Shown one piece after another: positions 7,854-17,138 of a DNA stretch of 64,000 nucleotides (the stretch's first letter is position 1; the number at the start of each line of letters is the position of its first letter). The translations under genes and the position numbers were made by a program. The DNA comes from Kitasatospora arboriphila. GTDB lineage: Bacteria; Actinomycetota; Actinomycetes; Mycobacteriales; Mycobacteriaceae. The notes beneath the pieces are model-generated. The model ran no database searches. It was given only the letters and a program-made list of their open reading frames with translations, and was not told the DNA's origin. The DNA is taken from assembly GCF_000717275.1 (NCBI RefSeq), contig NZ_JNYV01000015.1:1-64000 (forward strand), read 5' to 3'.

Positions 7854-9850
7854 CCGCCCCTGTGTCGATTTCTGTTGTCGTGTGCGCCTACACACTGGAT
7901 CGACTGGAGCAGCTGACTGCGGCCATCACCAGCGCACGAACCCAACTCCACGACTCCGACGACATCATTGTGGTCATCGATCACAATGATGAGCTGTTCG
8001 AGCAGATTACCCCGCTAGTCTCCGAACAGCTTCGCGTCGTGCCAAACGACCACGCGCAAGGACTATCGGGTGCACGCAACACCGGGGTAGCGGCATCAAC
8101 AAAGGACATCGTCGTTTTCATCGACGACGACGCGGTCTGTCGTAGCGGCTCACTCGAGGCGCTTCGATCGCGGTTCCAAGCACCGAACGTGCATGCAATC
8201 GGTGGGGCCGTCCACCCAACGTGGGAGGGCGGAACGGCACCACCATGGTTCCCTCCGGAGTTCGGGTGGGTAGTTGGTTGCGACTACACCGGTCTGCCTG
8301 ACCACGGCGCCGCCATTCGCAACCCCATCGGAGCAGCTATGGCCTGCCGTCGACAGTCGTTGCTGCGAGCCGGCGGGTTCGTCACCGAACTCGGACGGGT
8401 AGGAACGTTGCCCGCCGGGTGCGAGGAAACCGCCATGGGAATCGCCATCCGACGCGAGATAGCCGGGGCGACCATCGTGCGTGACGTCGACTTCGCCGTC
8501 GATCATTTTGTTCCCCGTAGCCGCCAAACCCGTAAGTACTTCACCAGCAGATGCCTCCACGAAGGCAGATCCAAAGCGGTACTGGCCGGGATCGCTGGGA
8601 CCGAAGCAAGTCTGTCGTCAGAGAAGGCGTACGTGTTGCACACGCTAACCCGAGCCGTAGCTGCCGGCATTGCCGCCACAGGACGGGGAGACGCAGCAGC
8701 TCCCAGCCGCCTCGTCATGCTGTTCGCGGGGCTCCTTGTTACCGCCTGGGGCATGATCAGTGGCCGGCTCCTGCGAACACTCCGTTCCAGTCGTCGCCGT
8801 TCCAACGCCACCACGACCCTCGCCCCCACCCGGACTGCCGTTCGCGAGGGCGAGCTGGTGTCGGCCGTCATCCCATCTATTGGCCGCGACACTCTGGCCG
8901 ACACCGTTCAGGCCCTGCTGTCACAGGATTACAGTCCCCTCGAGGTAATCGTGGTCGACAACAGTCCTCACACCGGCCGCGTCCAAAAGGTCCTCCAGAA
9001 TGTCCACGATGAACGACTGACCATCGTCGCCCAACCCATCAAAGGAGTGTCTGCAGCGCGCAACGCCGGCATCGCCCATGCCCGCGGGACACTCATCGCC
9101 TTCACCGATGATGACGCCAACCCGATGCCGGACTGGATTGGCGCTCTGATCGCCACCTTCGTGGCAGATCACACCAATACCGTGCACGCGGTCACCGGAC
9201 GAGTTGTCGGCATCGACATGGACACCATCGAACAGCAGTGGTTCGAGAAGGCCGGCGTGTTCGACAAAGGGGAGACACCACTGGTGTGGACCACCGGCAC
9301 GAGCCCCCTGGTCGGAACCCTCGGCGAGGCCCCAGACAGCAGTGTGTTCTTTCCGTACACCTGCGGGGAAGTCGGCAGCGGCAATAACGTCTGTCTGCAC
9401 CGGTCCACCATCGACCTCGTCGGCGGCTTCGACGAAGTATTGGGCGCAGGCACACCGACCCGTGGCGGTGAAGACCTCGACATGTTCCGACGCATTCTGG
9501 AAGCCGGTTGCACCATCGTTTACCAGCCGAAAGCTGTTGTTGGTCACCACCACCGTCCCGATATGCAAGCGTTGAGCGACCAAATGTTCGGCTATGGGGT
9601 CGGAATGTCAGCAGTACTAACAAAATTGGCGGTCACAGGAGCCTTGATCCCTGTCCTCCAACGCGTCCCCGCCGGCGGCCGATACCTTCTGCGCAACGAT
9701 TCTGACCGCAACGCCCACCGTCCAGAGTCCATGCCCCGGTCGTTGGTATGGACCGAACTTCGTGGCTACATCGCTGGTCCAGCCGCCTACGCGCAGTCCT
9801 CGATTGCCACGGTGATCCGTACACGTCGGGGCGCCCCACGTGCACAGTGA
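7850..9850 (+). CDS. bifunctional protein with two fused GT2 glycosyltransferase domains
   Basis: The protein has 666 aa. Domain 1 (about 1-300) begins ISVVVCAYTLDRLEQL, has GLSGARNTG and metal-binding IVVFIDDDA. Domain 2 (about 340-600) begins SAVIPSIGRDTLADTVQALL, has GVSAARNAGIAHARG and LIAFTDDDANP, then GEDLDMFRRILEAG near its C-terminus. A linker of about 40 residues with one possible hydrophobic helix (around 285-305) lies between. Such fusions make alternating linkages or act as a polymerising pair. The donor sugars are unknown. Overlaps the upstream GT4 by 4 bp and the downstream membrane protein by 11 bp. Confidence 0.85.
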   Translation: MTAPVSISVVVCAYTLDRLEQLTAAITSARTQLHDSDDIIVVIDHNDELFEQITPLVSEQLRVVPNDHAQGLSGARNTGVAASTKDIVVFIDDDAVCRSGSLEALRSRFQAPNVHAIGGAVHPTWEGGTAPPWFPPEFGWVVGCDYTGLPDHGAAIRNPIGAAMACRRQSLLRAGGFVTELGRVGTLPAGCEETAMGIAIRREIAGATIVRDVDFAVDHFVPRSRQTRKYFTSRCLHEGRSKAVLAGIAGTEASLSSEKAYVLHTLTRAVAAGIAATGRGDAAAPSRLVMLFAGLLVTAWGMISGRLLRTLRSSRRRSNATTTLAPTRTAVREGELVSAVIPSIGRDTLADTVQALLSQDYSPLEVIVVDNSPHTGRVQKVLQNVHDERLTIVAQPIKGVSAARNAGIAHARGTLIAFTDDDANPMPDWIGALIATFVADHTNTVHAVTGRVVGIDMDTIEQQWFEKAGVFDKGETPLVWTTGTSPLVGTLGEAPDSSVFFPYTCGEVGSGNNVCLHRSTIDLVGGFDEVLGAGTPTRGGEDLDMFRRILEAGCTIVYQPKAVVGHHHRPDMQALSDQMFGYGVGMSAVLTKLAVTGALIPVLQRVPAGGRYLLRNDSDRNAHRPESMPRSLVWTELRGYIAGPAAYAQSSIATVIRTRRGAPRAQ

Positions 9851-12170
9851 CGTCGTGACTTCCCCGATCTGGGTTACCCAGCCCCCGACCCGGCCACAAA
9901 CTCAACCGCGTCGTCACGGCACGTCGCCGTTAACTCGTCGAGCGTTGTGGCTTTCCCTCGTGGTCGCACTGTGCACCATCGGCGTCACACTTCTATCCGC
10001 CGCCGGCGAACAGGCACTGCTCCCCGCACCGGTGCGCGCGATCGTCATCGTCGTGGCAACCTACACGCTGCCAGGCCTTCCCATCGCAGCGATGCTGCGT
10101 TTACCCGGTGTTGCCCTCACCATTGTGGTGGCCGGCCCACTGTCACTGGCGACCACAATTCTCACCGGGCAAACACAAATTGTCCTGGCATGGTGGCACC
10201 CCATCCCCGTGCAGCTGACCGTGGCCGCCGTCGCCCTGTGCCTTGCTTTGGCAGGGCTACTCACAATCGCTGGGCCCCGGGGCCCAGGAATTCGGATACC
10301 CCGAGGTTCCTGGGAAGTATGGAAACTGCGTCTCCCGTGGCTTGCTGTTGTCGGGGCAAGTTTGGTCTTTTTTGCTCTGGCCGTCCGATCCCTTGACCTC
10401 GAGGCAGCCGATGCTACCGGCATCATCACCCACGTCGGCCCGTACTACGTCATCGCGCTGCTGCTGATCAACGTTGCAGTTGTACGGCTACTTACCAGCA
10501 CAGCGATCGACGTTCCCCTGGCATTGGTCGTCGTGACCGGGGTCGTCGTGATCACCGCGATGCTCACAGCCCTGGCATCTAACGCTGCGTCATTCCCCAC
10601 AGCCTTTGTCCATCGCGGTCTGATTGAGATACTCACCGTTGCAGGTCAACTCCCGCCGCCCTCGGACGCACGCTTTAGCTGGGCCGGGTTCTTCTCTGGC
10701 GCCGGTCAAATGGTTGAAGCCGCCGGATTCGCCACTGCAGATCCGTTCTTGCTGTGGGCGCCGGTGGTCAACGAGCTGACCATGATTGCGCCGCTTTTGT
10801 TGATCGGGCGATTCATCAGTCCCCGACCGAAGATTGCCTGGCTCGGAGTCCTGATCTACAGCTACTTCAACTGGTACCAGCAAGACTATTTCGCACCGCA
10901 AGCCACAGCGACGTTCATGTACACCTCAATCGTTGCCCTCCTGCTGTGGCAGTACAAAGCCAGCAGGCTTCCCACCCGTCGTATCTCACGACACCGCGCG
11001 CCCAGCCGGATCCGTTTTCTCACTGTCGTGCGTCGAACCCCTGGACGGGTGTGGGGCCGTGGGCCGGGATGGACATTAGCCGTCGAAGCCGTCATCGTCG
11101 TGGTTCTAGCGGCCATGGTTGTGGCACACCAACTCACACCCATCGTGACGATCGCGTCGCTGCTGATCTTCTCCGTACTCGGAGCAACTCGCTACCGATC
11201 ATTGTGGCTGGTTGCGCTGGTGCTGTTCGCCGCGTGGTTCAGTTTCGGCGCATCGGACTATTGGATCGGCCACATCCACTACCTACTGGGCGATGTTGGA
11301 CAGGTGCAGAGCGCTGTGGGTGGGGGAGTTGCTGACCGCCTAGGCGCTGATCCCTCCTACCAGAACATGCAGTATCTGCGGTTGCTCACCTCTGGAGTTC
11401 TCGCAATCGTGGCCGTGACCGGATGGATCATGATCCGCCGCCAGCGAGGATGGTTACTTATCGGCCTGCTCGCAGCGTGCCCGGGCGGGTTGGTACTCGT
11501 TCAAAGTTACGGCGGCGAAGTAATCATCCGATGCTTCGTCCTGTCCTCACCCTTCCTGGCTCCTCTGGCCGCCTACGCGGTCGCACGTCTGTACAGGAAG
11601 CTGGCTGGACAGCGGGGGCCGAGAACGGTCGCTGACCAGCCTCTCGGCGTCGGTGGCGCATCGATCCCGAACTCTTCTCGTCGGCGGTCTTCATCCCGCC
11701 TGCGATACGGCGCAGTGGCTACTGGTGCCACCGCAGTACTGGTGTTGTTGTCGCTCGTGCTGACTGCCAATCGTGGACTCAACACATCGTTCGAATACAC
11801 CCGCAAGGCGCAAGAGAGGATCGGCTCGCATCTTCTGCAACGAGCGCCCACCGATACCACCATCATGGCGTGGGGCCCATCGCCCACCGTGGTTGGACCA
11901 CGCCTGTTCACCGAGGTCGACATCAGCCGCGTGGGATCGCTGGAGTGCCTCGATGATCTGGTTGCTTGCACCCTCGACGAGAACCCCGATTACGTGTTCA
12001 CGTCGGATCAAACACGATCAGCGTTGATGTACCAGTACGGCTACCCCGGCTCACGCCTGGACAACGAGGTCAAAGAACTGTTGGACAGCGGAGAGTTTGA
12101 AGTCATGTACCGCGGCAACGGAATCGTCGTCCTGAAGCGACCTGACGTGCCATCGATCGAGGTGGCCTAG
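9840..12170 (+). CDS. large multi-spanning membrane protein of the polysaccharide locus
   Basis: The protein has 776 aa from a GTG start (a second GTG 15 nt further on is also possible). Many hydrophobic segments (about 13-15) lie between residues 35 and 640. They end at a cytosolic Arg/Ser-rich loop and one more helix, followed by an extracytoplasmic tail of about 130 residues rich in polar sequence. The layout suits a GT-C-type glycosyltransferase or a polymerase-like protein, but no diagnostic catalytic motif could be assigned, so function is left open. Genetic coupling to the double-GT2 gene and to the small membrane protein after it points to assembly or export of the same polymer. Confidence 0.7.
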   Translation: MHSDVVTSPIWVTQPPTRPQTQPRRHGTSPLTRRALWLSLVVALCTIGVTLLSAAGEQALLPAPVRAIVIVVATYTLPGLPIAAMLRLPGVALTIVVAGPLSLATTILTGQTQIVLAWWHPIPVQLTVAAVALCLALAGLLTIAGPRGPGIRIPRGSWEVWKLRLPWLAVVGASLVFFALAVRSLDLEAADATGIITHVGPYYVIALLLINVAVVRLLTSTAIDVPLALVVVTGVVVITAMLTALASNAASFPTAFVHRGLIEILTVAGQLPPPSDARFSWAGFFSGAGQMVEAAGFATADPFLLWAPVVNELTMIAPLLLIGRFISPRPKIAWLGVLIYSYFNWYQQDYFAPQATATFMYTSIVALLLWQYKASRLPTRRISRHRAPSRIRFLTVVRRTPGRVWGRGPGWTLAVEAVIVVVLAAMVVAHQLTPIVTIASLLIFSVLGATRYRSLWLVALVLFAAWFSFGASDYWIGHIHYLLGDVGQVQSAVGGGVADRLGADPSYQNMQYLRLLTSGVLAIVAVTGWIMIRRQRGWLLIGLLAACPGGLVLVQSYGGEVIIRCFVLSSPFLAPLAAYAVARLYRKLAGQRGPRTVADQPLGVGGASIPNSSRRRSSSRLRYGAVATGATAVLVLLSLVLTANRGLNTSFEYTRKAQERIGSHLLQRAPTDTTIMAWGPSPTVVGPRLFTEVDISRVGSLECLDDLVACTLDENPDYVFTSDQTRSALMYQYGYPGSRLDNEVKELLDSGEFEVMYRGNGIVVLKRPDVPSIEVA

Positions 12171-12431
12171 ATGTTTGCCGTTTTCGAATCGTGGATCTTG
12201 AGTCTGTTCGCTGGAGTGGCCTGGGGCATCCGCATCTACGGCAGCCACGTGCTGTTTGGCATTGCCGGAGTGCTCTTCGTGGCCATGATGGTTTGGCGGG
12301 AAGTCAGCGTGCCCCATGAAGGCAGGTTTGGGCGAGACGCGGTGGCTAAGCTGCTGTTCGTGCTGCTGCTAGTGGTGCTGGCCGGCGCTGGTCTTCTGAC
12401 CGCGTATCGGATTTTCTCTAACGCTATCTAG
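12171..12431 (+). CDS. small membrane protein, last gene of the GT operon
   Basis: The protein has 86 aa and its ATG immediately follows the TAG of the preceding gene. Two hydrophobic segments are visible, about 17-40 (SHVLFGIAGVLFVAMMVW) and 58-80 (KLLFVLLLVVLAGAGLLTAY), with a basic loop between. Family unknown. Its position at the end of a coupled operon suggests an accessory subunit of the polymerase/export machinery. It is convergent with the GH16 gene, with only 27 bp between their ends. Confidence 0.65.
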   Translation: MFAVFESWILSLFAGVAWGIRIYGSHVLFGIAGVLFVAMMVWREVSVPHEGRFGRDAVAKLLFVLLLVVLAGAGLLTAYRIFSNAI

Positions 12432-12458
12432 GTCGCATTGCGCCAGCCGCCATCACAG

Positions 12459-13295
12459 TCACCAGCCAGGTGCGTACACGTTGACCCAGTCCACTTCCAT
12501 TGCAGCGTTGCTGGGTGTGCCTGCTCGCGGGCAGGTTGTGCCCAGGTTCCACTCTGCGATGCGCTGGCACGCGCCAGCCTCGAGTTGCACGCCGAGCCAC
12601 ATCGGCGTCGCTGGTACCCGACCATCGGACCACTCGCTCCAAATTTTGCCGTTCATGGTCATCCGGACGATGCCTGGGCCCCACTCGACACCGACTACAT
12701 TCCACCGGCTGAAGTCGCCGCTGACGCCTTGCATCACTCGACCTTGGCTGCCGTTGGTGTTGCGATAGTGCACCGCAGCCGAAGCGGTGGCCCGTGTGCC
12801 GTCGACGCTTTCGAGGAAGTCGATTTCTGGTGGCCAGACTTCGTTCTTGGGCCAGAGCAGTAGGTGGAAGCTGACCTCGTCGCTCTTGTCGACTCGGAAT
12901 CTCATCTCCCACTTGCCGTATTGCTGGGCCACGGTGTGATTGGAGACGCCGCCGGTGAGCCAGCGTCCGTTCTGCAGGGTCGATCCCAGCCGCAGCTTGC
13001 CATCACTGACACTTACTTGTGAAGGGTCCCACCAGCTGTGGGGGTTGCCTCCTGGCTGGCCGGAGTACTTACCCCACGAAGACCCCAGATCGCACCGGTT
13101 GAAGTCGTCGACAAAAATCTGGCGCCATCCCGGCCAGGCGGTGATGTTGCCGCGGGGAGCGGCCGTCGTTCCGGCGCTGGCCGTGCAGGTCGCCGCGCTC
13201 GCAGGCGAGGCTTGCGCGCTCCACGCGAGCATCGCCGCTGTCAGGGCGACCGCAACGAGCAAACTACTGGCGTTGACTAACAGACGTCGAATCAT
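12459..13295 (-). CDS. secreted GH16 family glycoside hydrolase
   Basis: The protein has 278 aa from the ATG at 13295, with AGAGGC about 9 nt upstream. A Sec signal peptide (RR, hydrophobic run, cleavage near ASPASA-A) leads to a single catalytic domain. The GH16 signature E-x-D-x-x-E is read as PPEIDFLES, with both catalytic glutamates and the bridging aspartate present. Conserved WPKNEVWPPEIDF and later WNVVGVEWGPGIVRMTMNG support the beta-jelly-roll fold. GH16 enzymes cleave beta-1,3/1,4-glucans, galactans and related polymers. Next to a polysaccharide export locus it may trim or release the polymer, or it may degrade external glucan. No carbohydrate-binding module is present. Confidence 0.9.
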   Translation of the reverse strand: MIRRLLVNASSLLVAVALTAAMLAWSAQASPASAATCTASAGTTAAPRGNITAWPGWRQIFVDDFNRCDLGSSWGKYSGQPGGNPHSWWDPSQVSVSDGKLRLGSTLQNGRWLTGGVSNHTVAQQYGKWEMRFRVDKSDEVSFHLLLWPKNEVWPPEIDFLESVDGTRATASAAVHYRNTNGSQGRVMQGVSGDFSRWNVVGVEWGPGIVRMTMNGKIWSEWSDGRVPATPMWLGVQLEAGACQRIAEWNLGTTCPRAGTPSNAAMEVDWVNVYAPGW

Positions 13296-13475
13296 GGTAC
13301 GGCGGCCTCTGTCTTCTGCGATCTCAAAAACGGACAGTCCTATATTTAGCACTGTCTCGTTACTGACGCTGAAGATCAGTTTGAAACATTCGAACGCGCC
13401 AGGGATGACCTTTGGCTAAACCAGGGTGTTCATTAACCGCCTATTTACACGGGCGACAACCAGCGCGCTCGGTCG

Positions 13476-14774
13476 CTAGTTCCCGGACTTCCGGTTCCGC
13501 GTACGCGTCCTGGTGACGCTAACAGCGAGGGCGGCGAGTGAAAGAACCGCAGATACGAGCTCGCCTGCCAGGAACCATCGGCCCACCTCTGCCAAACTCT
13601 TTCCGCTCGTGCTCAGTGAGATGCCGCCGAGGATGATGGCTGCGTTCAGGATTTGTATCGCGACAGCATGTCGTAGTCGGCGTGTAGCTCGCGCAAACGC
13701 TTGGTAGATGATGTAGATCGACGTCAGGGGCAGAACTGCGGCAGCGTAGTACAGCAGGACCGCACCGTTCGAGCGGTAGTCGTCGCCGACCACCCCGAGG
13801 ATGAACGGCCCGACGGCCGCGAGACCCACCGCTCCCAAACAAGCCGCAGCGCCCAATAGGAGGGAAAACCGTTTGAGCAGCGCTAGTTGCTGGGTGGGTT
13901 CGGCGCTGGCCGCTTCAGCGACGAAGGGGCCGATCAACATGTGAAGGACGATGACGGCTGCGCTGACCATTGACCAGGCCACTGCAAAGTAGGCGTTCTC
14001 TGACACCCCGAAGTGAGCGACGACCAACAGCGGGACAACCAGCGGTACTGCCGTGCCGACGGCGAGAATGCCGACCGAGCCAGCGAAATATGACCCTAGT
14101 TCTCGCACGCCGGGAAGCTCTGCGGCCCGCTGCAGATCCACGGTCCGTATGATGCGGCGGCGGACAACTACTGCCAGGACTGCGAACCCGACAACGGCGG
14201 GGATCCACCATGACCCGATGATCGCCCAAGCGCTTGTGGAAAACGCCGCGAAGCCAACGAGTATCACCAGCTTGCCTACCGAGTGGAAAACGTTCTTGTA
14301 TGCGCTCCAGCGAGCAACTTGCAGCCCGGTGACGATGTGATCTTGGAGCGCGAACGAGGTTGTCACCACACAAAAAGCAAGAAACGCAAAGACTTCGGTG
14401 CCGCCTGTGAGGAGTTTGGCGGTGGGGCCTATAAGAAGAATGAGAGCAGCGGCGCCTACCGAAAACACTGCAACGGCTAGCTGACCGACGCGGATGACGC
14501 TGCGGGTCCGCCCGTGGGCCAGGGGTAGGAACCGCTCGTACAGAGCTCCCACCGAACTACTCGAAAGCGTGGCTAACATGACTGCAGTGTTAATCAAGGC
14601 CGACGCAGCACCCAATTCGCTGGCCGGATACAACCGGCCAGCAGCGGCCCAGAAAACGAGACCGAGGAGCCCCGTTATGGCGCCTGCTGCAACAACGGCA
14701 ACAAAGTTTGTTGTAAGGTTCTGGCCGGCCGCGTCATCTGTAGCCGCCGTTGTCGCCGCGCCTGGTTCTGTCAC
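13476..14774 (-). CDS. Wzx-like polysaccharide flippase, second copy
   Basis: The protein has 432 aa with about 12-14 hydrophobic helices. The N-terminal TNFVAVVAAGAITGLLGLVFW...LYPASELGAASAL and YERFLPLA stretches parallel the flippase at 3149-4531, so the two are paralogues within one locus. Predicted to translocate lipid-linked oligosaccharide. It is a single gene on the minus strand, next to the GH16 gene but not overlapping it. Confidence 0.83.
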   Translation of the reverse strand: MTEPGAATTAATDDAAGQNLTTNFVAVVAAGAITGLLGLVFWAAAGRLYPASELGAASALINTAVMLATLSSSSVGALYERFLPLAHGRTRSVIRVGQLAVAVFSVGAAALILLIGPTAKLLTGGTEVFAFLAFCVVTTSFALQDHIVTGLQVARWSAYKNVFHSVGKLVILVGFAAFSTSAWAIIGSWWIPAVVGFAVLAVVVRRRIIRTVDLQRAAELPGVRELGSYFAGSVGILAVGTAVPLVVPLLVVAHFGVSENAYFAVAWSMVSAAVIVLHMLIGPFVAEAASAEPTQQLALLKRFSLLLGAAACLGAVGLAAVGPFILGVVGDDYRSNGAVLLYYAAAVLPLTSIYIIYQAFARATRRLRHAVAIQILNAAIILGGISLSTSGKSLAEVGRWFLAGELVSAVLSLAALAVSVTRTRTRNRKSGN

Positions 14775-14865
14775 TGAGACAGTCTAGAAGGGGTAGGGCC
14801 GATGCCGGAGCACTCGGGACTGCTCGTCGTCACGGCGTAGCGCAACTACCGGATCAGTATCCGTT

Positions 14866-15240
14866 CTATGCATGCGCTTCGCGGTAGACATCCTCAATCT
14901 CCTTTGGAATCCGGCCTCGAATACCGACGTCATACCCCTGTTCGCGTGCCCACCGCCTCACCGCACTCACTGAATCATCTACAGCAGGGGCGCCCGTCAC
15001 ACCAATGGCACGACGGTGTTTGGGAGCCGTAGAGCGACGACGCCCACCCACCCGAGTGGATCGCGACAGTAAAGTCGCAACAGACACTGCTCCACCCTCG
15101 ATCCTCTCCAAGTTGGCCGTGCTCGTATCGATGGCGTAATCCACTCCGCTCCACGTCCATTCGATGGTGTGGAGGTCGTCGTTATCGAGTGCGCTGTCGT
15201 CCAAATCGTCGTAATACTGCACGACAGTCTTCTTAGCCAT
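14866..15240 (-). CDS. lsr2: Lsr2-type nucleoid-associated xenogeneic silencer
   Basis: The protein has 124 aa, close to the usual 110-115. It starts MAKKTVVQYYDDLDDSALDN as Lsr2 does. A dimerisation half contains VDYAIDTSTANLERI. A basic linker (VGGRRRST) leads to the C-terminal domain with WAREQGYDVGIRGRIPKEI. The RGR at residues 108-110 is the AT-hook-like minor-groove motif, and IP-x-x-I follows as expected. Lsr2 binds AT-rich horizontally acquired DNA in actinobacteria and silences it. Differences from the housekeeping form, such as an acidic insertion near residue 20, suggest an accessory paralogue. A truncated close relative lies at 34680-34892. Confidence 0.9.
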   Translation of the reverse strand: MAKKTVVQYYDDLDDSALDNDDLHTIEWTWSGVDYAIDTSTANLERIEGGAVSVATLLSRSTRVGGRRRSTAPKHRRAIGVTGAPAVDDSVSAVRRWAREQGYDVGIRGRIPKEIEDVYREAHA

Positions 15241-15383
15241 GCAACCAACATAGTCACTGCAGGACCAGGCCGCGCGCCGAAAGAACGAGACGTCTAATCC
15301 CGCAACTGCTCACCGTCTAGCGGCCCTCGACTCAAGCGCACTACTCTTGACCCGGGGCAAGGGATCGTTCATGGAGTGAAAAG

Positions 15384-15533
15384 ATGTCAAACGCGTGTGT
15401 GCGGTGCCAACACCCACTTTCAGCCCATGAACATCACCGCCGCGGACTCGATTGCAGCCTGTGTCGATGCCCCAGTTTCGTCCGCCCCCGTTGGTATGAC
15501 CGGCTCCGACACCCTCTGCGCCGCAGCGTCTAA
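15384..15533 (+). CDS. 49-aa cysteine-rich (zinc-ribbon-like) protein
   Basis: Open frame ATG-TAA with GGAG 7 nt upstream. The protein shows CVRC...HPLSAHEH...LDCSLCRC: two CxxC knuckles about 15 residues apart, with His between, then a basic tail. This pattern (C-x2-C-x-HPLS-x-H...DC-x2-C-x-C) resembles short uncharacterised actinobacterial zinc-ribbon proteins. The protein at 35793-35996 has a similar CAACDHPLSRH motif. Function unknown. Confidence 0.6.
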   Translation: MSNACVRCQHPLSAHEHHRRGLDCSLCRCPSFVRPRWYDRLRHPLRRSV

Positions 15534-16107
15534 GCGTTCATTTCCCTAATCCTGAGACGTGGCGGCCTGGCCGAACCGGATGCGTGCACCCGTCGCGGAA
15601 CATTCAGGCGTTCGCACGATGGACAACCGAAGTGCCGACGCGCACACTTTCAGTGCACTAAGTGCACCGGGTGCCGCGCTCGACCGCCCCCGACCGGTCC
15701 GGGTCGGCACCCACCTAAACGTTCAGCAGTAGAACCACGAGGCGCAGACCGTGGCGCCAGGGACCATCCGGACCCTTCATCGATGCTGCCGTTGTCGCGG
15801 CAGGTCGGCGTATCGCGAGCGGAGCGAGATCTGATTTGTATTGAGACATCACGCGGCGAACACCATCAACGGTCGCAAAACTGGCGCTACGCGTAAGAGA
15901 ACTCACAAAGGGCCGCCCATCGAAGTGTGTTGTCGTCGAGCCCCCAACCGCGCGGGGTCATACGAATAGATGAATATGCTTCTTGCCGGGACTTGTTTCG
16001 CGAACTCATCACTGGATCAGTAGAGTTTAGGCGCGCCGGTGGCCGGCGCATGGCCGCTGATCGGATTTCGATGCGTGGTGCCACGACTACCAGTGAGATG
16101 GGTAACT
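15534..16107. other. non-coding gap before the second pyruvyl-transferase gene
   Basis: About 570 bp without a supported gene. Frames are open on both strands but lack start context and recognisable protein. Base composition is AT-richer toward the right (15950-16030), where a promoter for 16108 is expected. Confidence 0.4.
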
Positions 16108-17112
16108 ATGGGCGAGTCGCTTACGACAACACTGCAGGATCAGACGCGGTCGGTTTTGACTCCGTTGCTACAACGCAGTCAGCCGGTGGCTCTTCTTGAT
16201 TACCCACAGCATTTCAACGCTGGCGATACTCTCATTTACCGAGGCGAAATGTCATATGCAGCCGAGCTAAGCGACGGGGTGAAATATATCTGCACACGCC
16301 GAACTTATGACAAAGCCGCGATGACGAATGCCGTGCCACACGGACCACTCCTCCTGCACGGTGGCGGAAACTTCGGTGACCGGTACGCAGCGTTTCAGTT
16401 ATTCCGTGAGCAGGTTATCGCGGACAACCCGGACCGGACAGTAATTCAAATGCCACAGACGATGGAGTTTCGTGACAAAGATGCTCTCGCTCGGACGCAG
16501 CGTCTATACGCACAGCATCCCAACCTCACACTCCTGATGCGTGACACCCCTGGATATGAAAAGGCCGTCAACCTGTTTCCAGACAACCGCGTACTGTTCT
16601 GCCCCGATGCGGCGTTTGGGGCGGGATATCTCGAGCCAACAGCGACAGCTAGTCACGAATACGTGGTGCTCAAGCGCAAAGACAGCGAGTCAGTTCACGG
16701 CAAGGACGCGTTGCCGCGGAGCCTTGTTTCGCGCGGCTACGTATGCGACTGGCATGCGACCATTGTTGATAACTTGAAGTGGTGGCCAGCAACGTGGTTT
16801 AGCCGCAGTGTACATCGGCTACGTCCCGTGCGGCAGCCGGTGACACCGGCTTTGCTAAGCCTGTACGAGCAGCAAGCAGACATCATTCTCCGTAACGCCA
16901 TATCCATCATTTCCCGGGGCAACGTGGTGGTTACCGATCGGCTTCACGCTGCCGTTTTCGGAATACTGATGAGAAAACCGGTAGTTATGGTCGATAACGC
17001 TAATAAAAAGCTGTCACTTGCCTACAAGGACTACCTTCAACATGCACCCGACGTCTATTTAGCCACGGACTTCGGTGAAGCGACTGAGATCGCCGCGCGT
17101 ATTGCGGTTTGA
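16108..17112 (+). CDS. polysaccharide pyruvyl transferase family protein, second copy
   Basis: The protein has 334 aa. The ATG at 16108 is preferred (GAGATGGG 5 nt upstream). Landmarks are LLDYPQHFNAGDTLIYRGE (N-terminal loop), LLHGGGNFGDRY, VIQMPQTMEF, and VVTDRLHAAVFGILM followed by VVMVDNANKKL. All have counterparts in the copy at 2167-3159, but overall similarity is low. Base use is visibly more AT-rich than in the genes left of 15 kb, so it may be a separate acquisition. It is followed after 26 bp by a GT2 gene, probably in the same operon. Confidence 0.83.
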   Translation: MGESLTTTLQDQTRSVLTPLLQRSQPVALLDYPQHFNAGDTLIYRGEMSYAAELSDGVKYICTRRTYDKAAMTNAVPHGPLLLHGGGNFGDRYAAFQLFREQVIADNPDRTVIQMPQTMEFRDKDALARTQRLYAQHPNLTLLMRDTPGYEKAVNLFPDNRVLFCPDAAFGAGYLEPTATASHEYVVLKRKDSESVHGKDALPRSLVSRGYVCDWHATIVDNLKWWPATWFSRSVHRLRPVRQPVTPALLSLYEQQADIILRNAISIISRGNVVVTDRLHAAVFGILMRKPVVMVDNANKKLSLAYKDYLQHAPDVYLATDFGEATEIAARIAV

Positions 17113-17138
17113 CCACCCTCTCAAACGAAGGATGTATT